64,000 nt of DNA. Source: Bacillota bacterium. GTDB lineage: Bacteria > Bacillota > Clostridia > Christensenellales > SZUA-584. The position numbers and the translations under genes were made by a program. The stretch lies in contig JAEYLC010000007.1 in assembly GCA_023461435.1 (NCBI GenBank), positions 100,658-164,657 of the forward strand, in the 5' to 3' direction. Below, piece by piece: positions 7,704 to 15,697 of this stretch. How positions within the stretch are numbered: the stretch's first letter is position 1; the number at the start of each line of letters is the position of its first letter. A model generated the notes under the pieces. That model searched no databases and had not been told where the DNA came from. It saw nothing but the letters and a program-made list of their open reading frames with translations.

Positions 7704-8552
7704 TTGGAAAGTATTATCAATGGCATTATCAACAGCCTATCCGATTTTGAAATCGTTGATCTCATTGATATTATTCTTTTGGCTGTCATCATTTATTGGC
7801 TTTTAAAGCTGACATCCAAAACGCGTGCCATGCAGGTGCTAAAAGGCCTCGGCATTATTTTGCTTGCTACCTGGGTCACGGATTTTTTAGGGTTCGTGGG
7901 CACCACGTGGCTGTTAAACTATGTATTGAACGCTGGCGCTATCGTCATCGTGATCATATTCCATCCTGAAATCCGCCGCGCTCTCGCGCGCATCGGCCGC
8001 GGTCATATCGACTTATCGCCGTCGCAGTCCACCAACGCGCAGGAAAACGTGGAAAGCATATTGAAAGCCGTGCTGAATCTCTCCAAAAAGCGCGTGGGCG
8101 CGCTCATCGTTTTCGAGCGCAAGACCGGCCTTAAAGATGTGATCGAAAGCGGCACGCGCATCGGCGCCGTGATCTCCACCGAACTGCTCGAAAATCTTTT
8201 CTTTACGAATTCGCCGCTGCACGACGGTGCGGTGATCATCCGCGAGGATGTGATCGAAGCGGCGGGCTGCTTTCTGCCGCTCAGCGACAATAAACAGATC
8301 GGCCAGGAGCTCGGCACGCGGCACCGTGCGGCGCTCGGCGTTTCGGAGGTATCCGACTGCGTCACGCTGGTCGTGTCGGAGGAAACGGGCGTGATCTCGG
8401 TCGCGCAGGACGGCACGCTGATCCGCTATCTCGATTCCAAAGCCATCCGCGACCTGCTCGAAGATATGTATATGATCAATAAACAGCCGCAGAAATTCAG
8501 AGGTCTTCGCATCATACGAAAAGGACGTGATAAAGATGAAGACCGTGCTTAA
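7704..8552 (+). CDS. cdaA: Diadenylate cyclase CdaA (membrane-bound)
   Basis: A 282-residue diadenylate cyclase making c-di-AMP from two ATP, the second messenger for potassium, osmotic and cell-wall homeostasis. Three N-terminal membrane helices (about residues 18-35, 45-62, 68-85) precede the DisA_N catalytic domain with motifs LHDGAVII (DGA) and GTRHRAALG (RHR). A TTG start at 7704 has AAAGGTG seven to eight bases upstream. It overlaps cdaR by 17 bp, the normal cdaA-cdaR pairing of Firmicutes. The third usual member, glmM, is not next in line. Confidence 0.97.
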   Translation: MESIINGIINSLSDFEIVDLIDIILLAVIIYWLLKLTSKTRAMQVLKGLGIILLATWVTDFLGFVGTTWLLNYVLNAGAIVIVIIFHPEIRRALARIGRGHIDLSPSQSTNAQENVESILKAVLNLSKKRVGALIVFERKTGLKDVIESGTRIGAVISTELLENLFFTNSPLHDGAVIIREDVIEAAGCFLPLSDNKQIGQELGTRHRAALGVSEVSDCVTLVVSEETGVISVAQDGTLIRYLDSKAIRDLLEDMYMINKQPQKFRGLRIIRKGRDKDEDRA

Positions 8553-9792
8553 AGCGATATGGGGCGTACTGAAAAGCAACCCGGTGATGAAGATCATGGC
8601 TTTGCTTTTTGCCATCATATTATGGAGCTATGTGCTCTCCGTCATCAATCCGGACAGAACGAAATTTGTGCCCGAGGTGAACGCAACCTATTATGGCAAC
8701 GCCGAACTCAACGACCGTCACCTTGTGGTCACCAATAGCCTCTCGGATGTGCTCGACAAGGTTACTGTCAAGGTCCAAGTCAAGCAGAGCGACATCAAAC
8801 TGTTAAGCAATAATAGCATCGATGCGTATGTCGACGTGTCCGATATCAACGGGCCCGGCGATTATGTGCGCAAGGTGGAGGCAAAGCTCACTGGTTTGAG
8901 CGGTTTGGTTATTGAAACCAACCCGGCAAAAATCAAGGTGCATGTGGATTGGTATAACTCAAAACCCGTTCCCGTCACACTCAACGTGATCGGCAGCGTC
9001 CCGAGCGGCTACTACGCGAGCACCCCCGAAATCATGCCCACCACCGTGGAAGTGAAAGGCGCCCAAACCGATGTGCAAAAGGTGGCCAGCGCCGTCTGCA
9101 ATGTGGACCTGACCGGGCTTACCAAAGGCTTCAGCAAGAACATGGATATCGATCTGCTCGATGCCGACGGCAACATCATCGACAAGAAGCTGCTCCAGAT
9201 TGAACTGCCGTCTGTGATCGTCACGCTCAAGGTCCAGTCTATGAAAACGGTGCCCATCGACGCCACAGGCTCTATTATCGGCCAGGATGAGGTGGCAAAC
9301 GGCTATGAGGTATCGGATATCGCATGCGAGCCGCAAAGAGTGGACATTGCGGGAGACGCGCAGACGCTCGCGGGCATCAAAAGCATCAGTCTGGTGCCGT
9401 ACAGCGTCAGCGGCAAAAGCGCGAGCGAATCCGTCGCGCTCGATTATCAGCCGCCAGAAGGCGTCACCGTGCTGACCCAGCAAAAGGCGCAGGTGAACAT
9501 CGCGATCCGCGAGGTGACAAATACGAAAACCTACAAGGATGTCGCGATAAAGACCCGGGATCTTGGCGGCGGACTGCACGCCGATATCAGCCCGCCCAAG
9601 GTGGATGTCACAGCGATGGCAGGCGTTTCCGCGATGTCGAAATTAAGCCGCGCCGATATCGTGCCATATGTGGATCTGGACGGACTGAAGCCCGGCACAT
9701 ACAGCCGCGATGTGCTGTTTGAAATTCCGAAGGGGTTTTCAGATCAGAACTTTACCGCCAGCACCGTCACCGTGACGGTCACGATATATTAA
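8536..9792 (+). CDS. cdaR: CdaR (YbbR-domain) regulator of CdaA
   Basis: A 418-residue protein with one N-terminal membrane helix (about residues 18-38) and about four extracytoplasmic YbbR repeats. CdaR binds CdaA through the membrane and adjusts c-di-AMP synthesis. An ATG at 8536, ten bases after AAGGA, is preferred to the in-frame GTG at 8527, which overlaps the ribosome site. Length and repeat number are normal for the family. A terminator follows, so the operon is cdaA-cdaR only. Confidence 0.93.
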   Translation: MKTVLKAIWGVLKSNPVMKIMALLFAIILWSYVLSVINPDRTKFVPEVNATYYGNAELNDRHLVVTNSLSDVLDKVTVKVQVKQSDIKLLSNNSIDAYVDVSDINGPGDYVRKVEAKLTGLSGLVIETNPAKIKVHVDWYNSKPVPVTLNVIGSVPSGYYASTPEIMPTTVEVKGAQTDVQKVASAVCNVDLTGLTKGFSKNMDIDLLDADGNIIDKKLLQIELPSVIVTLKVQSMKTVPIDATGSIIGQDEVANGYEVSDIACEPQRVDIAGDAQTLAGIKSISLVPYSVSGKSASESVALDYQPPEGVTVLTQQKAQVNIAIREVTNTKTYKDVAIKTRDLGGGLHADISPPKVDVTAMAGVSAMSKLSRADIVPYVDLDGLKPGTYSRDVLFEIPKGFSDQNFTASTVTVTVTIY

Positions 9793-9811
9793 GCGTTTTG
9801 CGTATACTATG

Positions 9812-9836
9812 AGGGGGCGGACAACCGTCCCCTTTT
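9812..9836 (+). terminator. Intrinsic terminator after cdaR
   Basis: A nine-pair stem AGGGGGCGG / CCGTCCCCT (one G-U wobble), loop ACAA, then TTTT, 19 bp after the cdaR stop. Confidence 0.8.
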
Positions 9837-9857
9837 AAAGTCTTGGAAGGATAAATC

Positions 9858-11444
9858 ATGGCAATTATTCTGTCCGGCGTCAGCGTACCGTTGCAAAGCG
9901 AAGAAGACGTCCTGCGTCAAACCGCCGCCGACATGCTGTCCGTACCGGCATTCGAAATATCGACTCTGCGCGTCAAAAGACAGTCTGTCGACGCGCGGCG
10001 CACACAACTGCGCCTTGTGCTCACGCTGCTTATTGAGTTGCACGACGGCGAGCGCCAAAAGGCGCTTGAGAGCATTCATGGCTGCGCCGAGAGCTACCGC
10101 GAGCCGGACATCGCCTACGGCGAAAAGCATGCCGGGCGCGTTGTGGTGGTGGGCGCGGGGCCTTGCGGTCTGTTTGCGGCGCTGACGCTTGCCCGGCACG
10201 GCTACAAGCCGCTGCTGCTCGAGCGCGGGCGCGATGTGACATCGCGCAGTGAGGATGTGCAGCGGCTTCGCGAAAAAGGCATACTAAACCCCGAGAGCAA
10301 TGTCTGCTTCGGTGCGGGCGGCGCCGGCGCGTTCTCGGACGGCAAGCTCACCACGCGCATCAAGGACCCGCGCAGCGAATACGTGCTGCAAACGCTCGTG
10401 GATTGCGGCGCGCCTGCCGAGATACTCACAGATGCCAAGCCGCACACCGGTACCGAGCACATCCGCACGGCGGTATCGGGCATTATTGAACAGATCACGA
10501 GCCTCGGCGGTGAGGTCTCATATGAAAGCCGCCTCACCGATATTTTCCTAGACGGTGATGCACTGTCCGGCGTTGCGTATATCAAGAACGGCGCCACGCA
10601 GACGGTTCAGACGCGTGCGGCGGCGCTTTGCATCGGCCACAGCGCGCGCGATACTTACCGCATGCTGCTGCAAAAGGGTGTCGCGATCATCCCCAAGCCG
10701 TTTGCCGTCGGCGTGCGCATCGAGCACCCGCGCGCGTTCATTGACAAAGCGCAGTACGGCGCAGCACTCGGGCACCCGATGCTCGGCGCGGCGGAATACC
10801 GGCTCACGTCGTCGTCCGGCGGACGCGGCGTGTATACCTTTTGCATGTGCCCGGGCGGCGAGGTCATCTGTTCGTCCACCGAGACGGACGGCGTCGCCGT
10901 CAACGGCATGAGCTATTATGCGCGCAATATGGAGAACTCGAACAGCGCGGTGGTGGTGGGCGTCTCTACCGCCGATTTCGGAAGCGGCCCTTTGGGCGGC
11001 GTGGGTTTCCAGCAGCGGCTCGAACGCGCGGCATTTTCGCTTTCAGGCGGTCAGGGTGCGCCCGCCCAGACGCTGCGTGATTTTTTTAACGGCAGCGCGT
11101 CAAAGCAGTTCGGCAGCGTGCAGCCGTCTTACCGCCCTCACGCGGTTCCGGCTGATCTGCACGGCTGCCTGCCCCCCGTCATCACAAACGCGCTCAAAGA
11201 AGGGCTTGCCGATTTTGACCGCAAGCTTTCCGGTTTTGCGATGCCGGACGCGGTATTGACGGGCGTGGAGACGCGCACATCGTCGCCCGTGCGTCTGCTG
11301 CGCGGCAGCGACTGTCAGGCGCAGGGTGTCTGCGGCCTTTTCCCGGCGGGCGAAGGCGCGGGGTACGCGGGCGGCATCGTGTCCGCCGCGGTTGACGGCA
11401 TCAAATGCGCGCAGGCGATGATAAGCCTTTACGCGCGGCCCTAA
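9858..11444 (+). CDS. FAD-dependent dehydrogenase, COG2509 family
   Basis: A 528-residue flavoprotein of the conserved NAD(FAD)-utilising dehydrogenase group widespread in Clostridia. After a ~90-residue N-terminal domain comes the dinucleotide fold VVVVGAGPCGLFAA, then GAGGAGAFSDGKL, GVRIEHP and the C-terminal FAD-contact segment FPAGEGAGYAGGI. These enzymes are flavoprotein reductases with no agreed substrate. GGAAGG precedes the ATG. The next gene, a P-loop ATPase, follows after 16 bp and is probably co-transcribed. Confidence 0.9.
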   Translation: MAIILSGVSVPLQSEEDVLRQTAADMLSVPAFEISTLRVKRQSVDARRTQLRLVLTLLIELHDGERQKALESIHGCAESYREPDIAYGEKHAGRVVVVGAGPCGLFAALTLARHGYKPLLLERGRDVTSRSEDVQRLREKGILNPESNVCFGAGGAGAFSDGKLTTRIKDPRSEYVLQTLVDCGAPAEILTDAKPHTGTEHIRTAVSGIIEQITSLGGEVSYESRLTDIFLDGDALSGVAYIKNGATQTVQTRAAALCIGHSARDTYRMLLQKGVAIIPKPFAVGVRIEHPRAFIDKAQYGAALGHPMLGAAEYRLTSSSGGRGVYTFCMCPGGEVICSSTETDGVAVNGMSYYARNMENSNSAVVVGVSTADFGSGPLGGVGFQQRLERAAFSLSGGQGAPAQTLRDFFNGSASKQFGSVQPSYRPHAVPADLHGCLPPVITNALKEGLADFDRKLSGFAMPDAVLTGVETRTSSPVRLLRGSDCQAQGVCGLFPAGEGAGYAGGIVSAAVDGIKCAQAMISLYARP

Positions 11445-11460
11445 CACATAAGGAGAACGT

Positions 11461-12138
11461 ATGAAAAAAATCACCGTGCTTTTCGGCAATTACGGCAGCG
11501 GCAAAACCGAGCTGTCCTTGAATTTCGCGCTTACTCTTGCGGCGCAGCACCCGGATGTGATGCTGATCGATCTTGATATCGTGAATCCGTATTTCCGTTC
11601 ATCGGAGCACACCGCGATGCTCGAGCAAAACGGCATTCGCGTCATCGCGCCTGTGTACGCGAATACCGGCGTGGACCTGCCTTCGCTGCCGCCCGATATC
11701 TATGCGGCGTTTCAGGGCAGCCATGCCGTGTTCGACTGCGGGGGCGATCCGGTCGGCGCGGCGGCGCTCGGGACATTGAAAGCCCAGTTCGACGCCCAGC
11801 GAAGCAATGTCGAAGCGCTGTTCGTCGTCAATACCAGAAGGCCGTTTCAGACCGACGCGCAGCAGCTCGCCGAGAGCTTTGCGCGCATCCAGCACAGCGC
11901 GCGCCTGACCGCCGACGGCCTTGTGCTGAATACCAACCTCGGCAGCGGCACCACCGGAAATGAACTCAGCGAGGGCCTCGGTGTGGTTCAGGAGCTCAGC
12001 GACCTCACAGGAACATCTCTTATGTATATCAGCGGCACCAAGGAAACGCTCGCGCTGTTCGATTCGCAGCACCCGGAGATCACGGCACAGCGCATTGAGC
12101 TCAAAATCTATACGCGGCCCGAATGGATGACGGAATAG
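11461..12138 (+). CDS. P-loop ATPase of the MinD/CobQ-like (ParA superfamily) type
   Basis: A 225-residue cytoplasmic protein with a deviant Walker A motif GNYGSGKTE directly after the first strand, then LIDLDIVNPYFRSSE (switch region) and VFDCGGDPVGA (Walker B-like). It resembles stand-alone CobB/CobQ-family nucleotide-binding proteins whose role is unknown. AAGGAG sits before the ATG. It is directly downstream of the COG2509 dehydrogenase, so it may assist cofactor or metal handling for that enzyme, but this is only contextual inference. Confidence 0.75.
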   Translation: MKKITVLFGNYGSGKTELSLNFALTLAAQHPDVMLIDLDIVNPYFRSSEHTAMLEQNGIRVIAPVYANTGVDLPSLPPDIYAAFQGSHAVFDCGGDPVGAAALGTLKAQFDAQRSNVEALFVVNTRRPFQTDAQQLAESFARIQHSARLTADGLVLNTNLGSGTTGNELSEGLGVVQELSDLTGTSLMYISGTKETLALFDSQHPEITAQRIELKIYTRPEWMTE

Positions 12139-12215
12139 ATCTGACACAGGAACTGCAAGGCCATATAAAATTGGTTTAAAATGACGACGCAAAGTAAACA
12201 GACGGCCTGTAACAC

Positions 12216-12243
12216 TTGCATTGCCGCCCATATACACTATAAT
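12216..12243 (+). promoter_or_regulatory. Promoter of cysK
   Basis: TTGCAT (12216-12221), 16-bp spacer, TATAAT (12238-12243), giving a ~35-nt leader that contains GGGGGAACGG before the cysK ATG. Confidence 0.65.
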
Positions 12244-12284
12244 AAAGAAGGTCTAAAATTCGGGGGAACGGAGATACGCATCAT

Positions 12285-13178
12285 ATGAACGTCTACGGAA
12301 ATATTTTAAACACGATCGGCAACACGCCTCTGGTGAGGATCAATAAATTACTCCAGAAGCCCGGCGTTGAGATTTACGCCAAAAACGAAGGCACCAACCC
12401 GACAGGCAGCATCAAAGACCGTATCGCGCTCAAAATGGTGGAGCAAGCCGAAGCCGAAGGCACGCTGCAAGCGGGAAAAACCATCATTGAACCCACCTCA
12501 GGCAATACCGGCATCGCGCTCGCGATGATCGGCGCGGTGAAAGGCTACGACGTGGAAATCGTGATGAGCAGCGCGGTATCCGTGGAACGCCAAAAGATGA
12601 TCACGGCGTTTGGCGGTAAGGTGATACTCACAGCAGCGGAGGAAGGCACCGACGGCGCGATACGCAAGGCGCGCGAGCTCGTGGCGCAAAGCCCCGATAA
12701 ATATTTCATGCCGGACCAGTTCACCAACCGCTACAATAAAATCGCTCACTATTCGACCACAGCCGAAGAGATGATCCGAGACACCGTGGGACGCATCACG
12801 CATTTTGTTTCGGCACTCGGCACATCAGGCACGCTGATGGGCACGGCCAAGCGCTTAAAGGAGCTCAATCCCGATATCCGTATTGTCGAGGCGCATCCGG
12901 TGCGCGGCCATTACATACAGGGTCTTAAGAACATGACGGAAGCGATTGTACCGGAAATCTATGACCCCTCGAAGATCGATATCTCCATCATGATCGATTC
13001 GGAAGAGGCGTTTGACATGGTGCGCCGCATTGTGAAGGAAGAGGGCATTTTCTGCGGCATGTCGTCCGGCGCGGCGATGCTCGCGGCACTTAAGGTCGCC
13101 GAGCAAATCGACAAGGGCGTGATCGTCTGCATATTCCCCGACCGCGGCGAAAAATATTTGAGCACGCCGCTGTTTTGA
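12285..13178 (+). CDS. cysK: Cysteine synthase (O-acetylserine sulfhydrylase), PLP enzyme
   Basis: A 297-residue fold-type II PLP enzyme making cysteine from O-acetylserine and sulfide. The Schiff-base lysine is Lys44 in NPTGSIKDRIA; the substrate loop is PTSGNTGIALAM, the phosphate loop ALGTSGTLMGTA, and the C-terminal segment GMSSGAAM. The loop reads NPTGS rather than the more usual NPGGS, and the protein is a little short, so a sister activity such as CysM or cystathionine beta-synthase-like is possible. It has its own promoter and no cysE partner nearby. Its stop overlaps the start of a small antitoxin-like reading frame. Confidence 0.88.
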   Translation: MNVYGNILNTIGNTPLVRINKLLQKPGVEIYAKNEGTNPTGSIKDRIALKMVEQAEAEGTLQAGKTIIEPTSGNTGIALAMIGAVKGYDVEIVMSSAVSVERQKMITAFGGKVILTAAEEGTDGAIRKARELVAQSPDKYFMPDQFTNRYNKIAHYSTTAEEMIRDTVGRITHFVSALGTSGTLMGTAKRLKELNPDIRIVEAHPVRGHYIQGLKNMTEAIVPEIYDPSKIDISIMIDSEEAFDMVRRIVKEEGIFCGMSSGAAMLAALKVAEQIDKGVIVCIFPDRGEKYLSTPLF

Positions 13179-13405
13179 GAATAATTATATTCGATAGCAA
13201 GCAAGAAATATCTTATCGTTGTGCCGAAAAAGAGAGCAACGCAAATCGAAAAATTATCTTGCGTGCTGACGCGATCATAAAAGCGGAAGGGGTTCATACA
13301 ACTCCTGTCGTTAAGCGCGATTGTATCGCAATGCTCGAAGGTAAGATTTCTGCAGATAAGCTGGTTAGCCGTTATGTTGTCAAACATTCAAGAAAATCCT
13401 CATGA
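13175..13405 (+). CDS. Small VbhA-like antitoxin-domain protein, orphan
   Basis: A 76-codon frame opening with TTG at 13175, overlapping the cysK stop by four bases. The last ~50 residues, from RKIILRADAIIKAEGV through LEGKISADKLVSRYVVKH, match the pattern of VbhA/YhfG-type antitoxins (two helices, an EG turn and a GxIxxDxLVxRY tail), which inhibit Fic AMP-transferase toxins by occupying their ATP site. No Fic gene follows; only a 24-codon frame and a terminator. The first ~20 residues look non-homologous, so the true start is uncertain. It is probably a remnant or a solitary antitoxin. Assignment rests on pattern recognition only. Confidence 0.5.
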   Translation: MRIIIFDSKQEISYRCAEKESNANRKIILRADAIIKAEGVHTTPVVKRDCIAMLEGKISADKLVSRYVVKHSRKSS

Positions 13406-13476
13406 CAGAACATAGTCAACAAAAGAAGAGCCCAAAAAAGCCACCTGAGTGGCCTTTTTTACAGTATGTCAAATAA
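13402..13476 (+). CDS. Possible 24-codon peptide overlapping the antitoxin stop
   Basis: An ATGA overlap (13402-13405) links the antitoxin stop to a short frame starting MTEHSQQKKSPKKPPEW and ending at 13476. It is the place where a Fic toxin gene would be expected. The frame runs through a terminator hairpin at 13440-13460, so it is either a truncated toxin start or non-coding. Confidence 0.2.
   Translation: MTEHSQQKKSPKKPPEWPFLQYVK
13440..13460 (+). terminator. Intrinsic terminator after the cysK/antitoxin transcript
   Basis: GCCAC-CTGA-GTGGC followed by CTTTTTT, with a run of six A on the other side, so it may serve both strands (cysK unit and trmO). Confidence 0.8.
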
Positions 13477-13501
13477 GTGACTTCTGTTGATTTCGATCGC
13501 C

Positions 13502-13978
13502 CTATTCGGGAAAATTGAACTCGGCGCTCCAGTCAAACCCCGCGCTGTCCTCAAGATACTGAGGCCAGTGGGCGCACCAATCCGGCACCCTTGCATCGCG
13601 CACCCTGTCTTCGCTCGGATGATACGGCTTGATGTCGAGAACGGGCGTGCCGTTTTCCGCATCCGTGTAGGCGACCTCGATCCTATGGGTTTTGCCGTCA
13701 ACCGCAATGAGCCTGCAAACCGTCACGGCGATCGGATTGGGCCGGATGGGCCCTCTTGACGCGAGCACGCCTATCTTTTCGGGACCTTTTTTATACGGCT
13801 TATCCATCACGAAATATTTCCTCGTCTCCTCGCTGTCGTAAAGGTTGAACCACCAGATCAGCTGGATGTGGCTGAACTCTTCCAGCCCCAATACCGCCGC
13901 AAAGACCTCCGCATTAAGCTCAATAAAATATCTGCCGCTTTCAATAACCACTTTTCCGATCGGATCAAAACAAACCAT
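13502..13978 (-). CDS. trmO: tRNA m6t6A37 methyltransferase, TrmO/TsaA family
   Basis: A 158-residue UPF0066/TrmO-fold protein. In Escherichia coli TrmO methylates N6 of t6A37 in tRNA-Thr using S-adenosylmethionine. The SAM-binding signature is visible as LASRGPIRPNPIAVTVCRL, preceded by the LxxFSHIQLIWWF segment and followed by VLDIKPYHPSED. The protein is shorter at the N-terminus than the proteobacterial enzyme, as many clostridial homologues are; these may have other substrates. AGGAGG lies seven bases before the ATG. It is transcribed alone, divergent from the regulator pair at 14117. Confidence 0.8.
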   Translation of the reverse strand: MVCFDPIGKVVIESGRYFIELNAEVFAAVLGLEEFSHIQLIWWFNLYDSEETRKYFVMDKPYKKGPEKIGVLASRGPIRPNPIAVTVCRLIAVDGKTHRIEVAYTDAENGTPVLDIKPYHPSEDRVRDARVPDWCAHWPQYLEDSAGFDWSAEFNFPE

Positions 13979-14052
13979 CTGTCAAACCTCCTTATTTTTT
14001 GGTATATTATACATGACGACATCAATCTCATCTTGATATGTCTTGCCCTGTA

Positions 14053-14072
14053 CAGCCCGAAATTTCGGGCTG
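14053..14072. promoter_or_regulatory. Perfect 20-bp palindrome, candidate operator
   Basis: The sequence CAGCCCGAAATTTCGGGCTG is its own reverse complement. It lies 45 bp before the start of the GyrI-like gene and 75 bp before divergent trmO. No T-run follows on either strand, so a regulatory site is more likely than a terminator. Confidence 0.6.
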
Positions 14073-14116
14073 CGAGCGGTAAAATTTGATGAATCCTGCT
14101 TTACAAGGAGGGCTGT

Positions 14117-14626
14117 ATGAAAACGGAGCTTGTTCACCTTGATGCGCTGCTGCTCGGCGGCGTCAGCTTTTACGGAGATCCGATCAGCTCAAAAGGCAGC
14201 TGGGATGCGGAAAACGAGATCGGCAAGACATGCAAACGATTTGGCGACTTCATGGCCGAAAATCCAAACCGCTCCTATTCGCTTGGCAAGCCGCTGTTCT
14301 ACGAGGTTCATATATACGGCCCTGAAACGATGACCAAAGGGTATTTTGAGGTGTTCGCGGGAGAGGAGGTCAATACCGCGAATCTGCCCGTGGCGCTGAG
14401 CGCCAAATACATCCCTGCGTCCGATTATTTAAAGGTTTCTCTAACCGGGAAAGAGATCGTTTCCGACTGGTGGCAAGAGCTCGATACTGTCATTTCGGCT
14501 CAAGCAGGCATCACGAGAAACAACAGCTATATCATTCAGGCTTACGACGAACGTTTCAAAGGTGTTGATAAAATCGAAGAATCGGCACTCGACGCCTTTA
14601 TTCCGATACTGCGTACTCAGCCATGA
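14117..14626 (+). CDS. GyrI-like/effector-binding domain protein
   Basis: A 169-residue stand-alone protein that looks like the effector-binding (SHS2/GyrI-like) domain usually fused behind an AraC or MerR DNA-binding domain. Supporting features are the central FYEVHIYGPETMTKGYFEVFAG stretch (quoted in part) and the YLKVSLTGKEIVSDWWQELD segment resembling the Y-x-F/V-x-G turn before the last helix. No DNA-binding domain is present here. It overlaps the next gene, an AraC-type HTH protein, by four bases (ATGA). The pair therefore looks like one regulator split into sensor and DNA-binding subunits. AAGGAGG is found before the ATG. Confidence 0.6.
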   Translation: MKTELVHLDALLLGGVSFYGDPISSKGSWDAENEIGKTCKRFGDFMAENPNRSYSLGKPLFYEVHIYGPETMTKGYFEVFAGEEVNTANLPVALSAKYIPASDYLKVSLTGKEIVSDWWQELDTVISAQAGITRNNSYIIQAYDERFKGVDKIEESALDAFIPILRTQP

Positions 14627-15342
14627 CGATGACCGGCGTAATCAAAAAAAGCATCGATTTTATCGAGGCCAATCTGCACCGCGACATCGGCGTGGCGGAT
14701 GTCGCTGATTCCGTCTGCTATTCGCAGTTCTATTTTTCGCGGCAGTTCTCACTCTGCACCCATATATCGGTGTATGATTACATACTCAAAAGAAAGCTGT
14801 CGGAAGCATACAAAACGCTTTTCTCGAAGACCCCGCGTATCCTCGACCTTGCGCTCCAGTACGGTTTCCAGTCGCACGAGGTCTTTACGCGCGCGTTTCG
14901 CAAGATGTTCGGCGAAAACCCGAGCGAAGCCTCGGTTTACAAGCCGCTGCTGGTATACGAGCGCATTGATGATGATTATTTAAGCTTTCTTACGGATTTG
15001 AAAATAGACATCGTGGGCAGCACTTATGCGGACAACCGTTTTGAAGTGGAGGCCGAGACAGATTACGAGTCAGAGAACGCCTTTCTGATAATCTTGTCGG
15101 AAAATCTGCTGAGCAGCAAAACAGTGCTCTCAGGCCGCCTGAAAACCGAAGACAGCCCTTTGCTCTGTTTCAAACTGGATGGATTAACAACTGAATTACG
15201 CATCCATCATACCGATGTGAAACGCTCAATCAGATATTTTATCGATAATTTCTATGATTCCGGCCGAATGGCAAGCAACTACATACTGCTGAACAAGGAT
15301 AAGAGGCATATCGACATCATCATACCCGAAAATAGCAAATAA
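14623..15342 (+). CDS. AraC-family transcriptional regulator (N-terminal HTH)
   Basis: A 239-residue protein with an N-terminal double helix-turn-helix of about 100 residues. The second repeat carries the AraC signature ALQYGFQSHEVFTRAFRKMF followed by GENPSEA. The C-terminal ~135 residues are not recognised and are likely a ligand-sensing or dimerisation part. The HTH-first order matches the MarA/Rob type. Translational coupling to the preceding effector-domain gene suggests they act together. A perfect palindrome upstream of the operon is a possible site of action. Targets are unknown. Confidence 0.85.
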   Translation: MTMTGVIKKSIDFIEANLHRDIGVADVADSVCYSQFYFSRQFSLCTHISVYDYILKRKLSEAYKTLFSKTPRILDLALQYGFQSHEVFTRAFRKMFGENPSEASVYKPLLVYERIDDDYLSFLTDLKIDIVGSTYADNRFEVEAETDYESENAFLIILSENLLSSKTVLSGRLKTEDSPLLCFKLDGLTTELRIHHTDVKRSIRYFIDNFYDSGRMASNYILLNKDKRHIDIIIPENSK

Positions 15343-15401
15343 AGCTTTGTACCTTCTAAACATATTTCTTCTGTTTTTCGACATCTGCACGATATTTGAG
15401 A

Positions 15402-15430
15402 TTGACGTCACGCTAATAATCTTTTAAAAT
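15402..15430 (+). promoter_or_regulatory. Promoter upstream of the LRR surface protein
   Basis: TTGACG (15402-15407), 17-bp spacer, TAAAAT (15425-15430). If used, it gives a ~260-nt untranslated leader. The rest of the 355-bp gap (15343-15697) is AT-rich and holds only a small CTGC-AAA-GCAG hairpin near 15530; I see no small gene there. Confidence 0.5.
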
Positions 15431-15697
15431 ATAACTAAATTATACATTATAAGGGTATATCGCTATGCATCGGCATTTCTATATTGTTGCGATATTGTTT
15501 TGACAAACCTCAAATGGCAGTGGGCTGCAAAGCAGTCTTTTGAAATGACATTAAAGGTGATCTGCTCCCGAACTCAGAGTTGAATGTTCCCAATTTCAAA
15601 TCACAAATACACCCCGGGAATCAAAGCACGAAACATTAATATTGAATATTAAACTGTTTTATCCAAACCAAATAATATTCAAAGGAGTATAAAACAA

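Noticed and set aside
12139..12284. cysK leader examined for a T-box or SAM riboswitch
   Set aside because: Neither the T-box antiterminator sequence nor a leader long enough for a SAM riboswitch is present.
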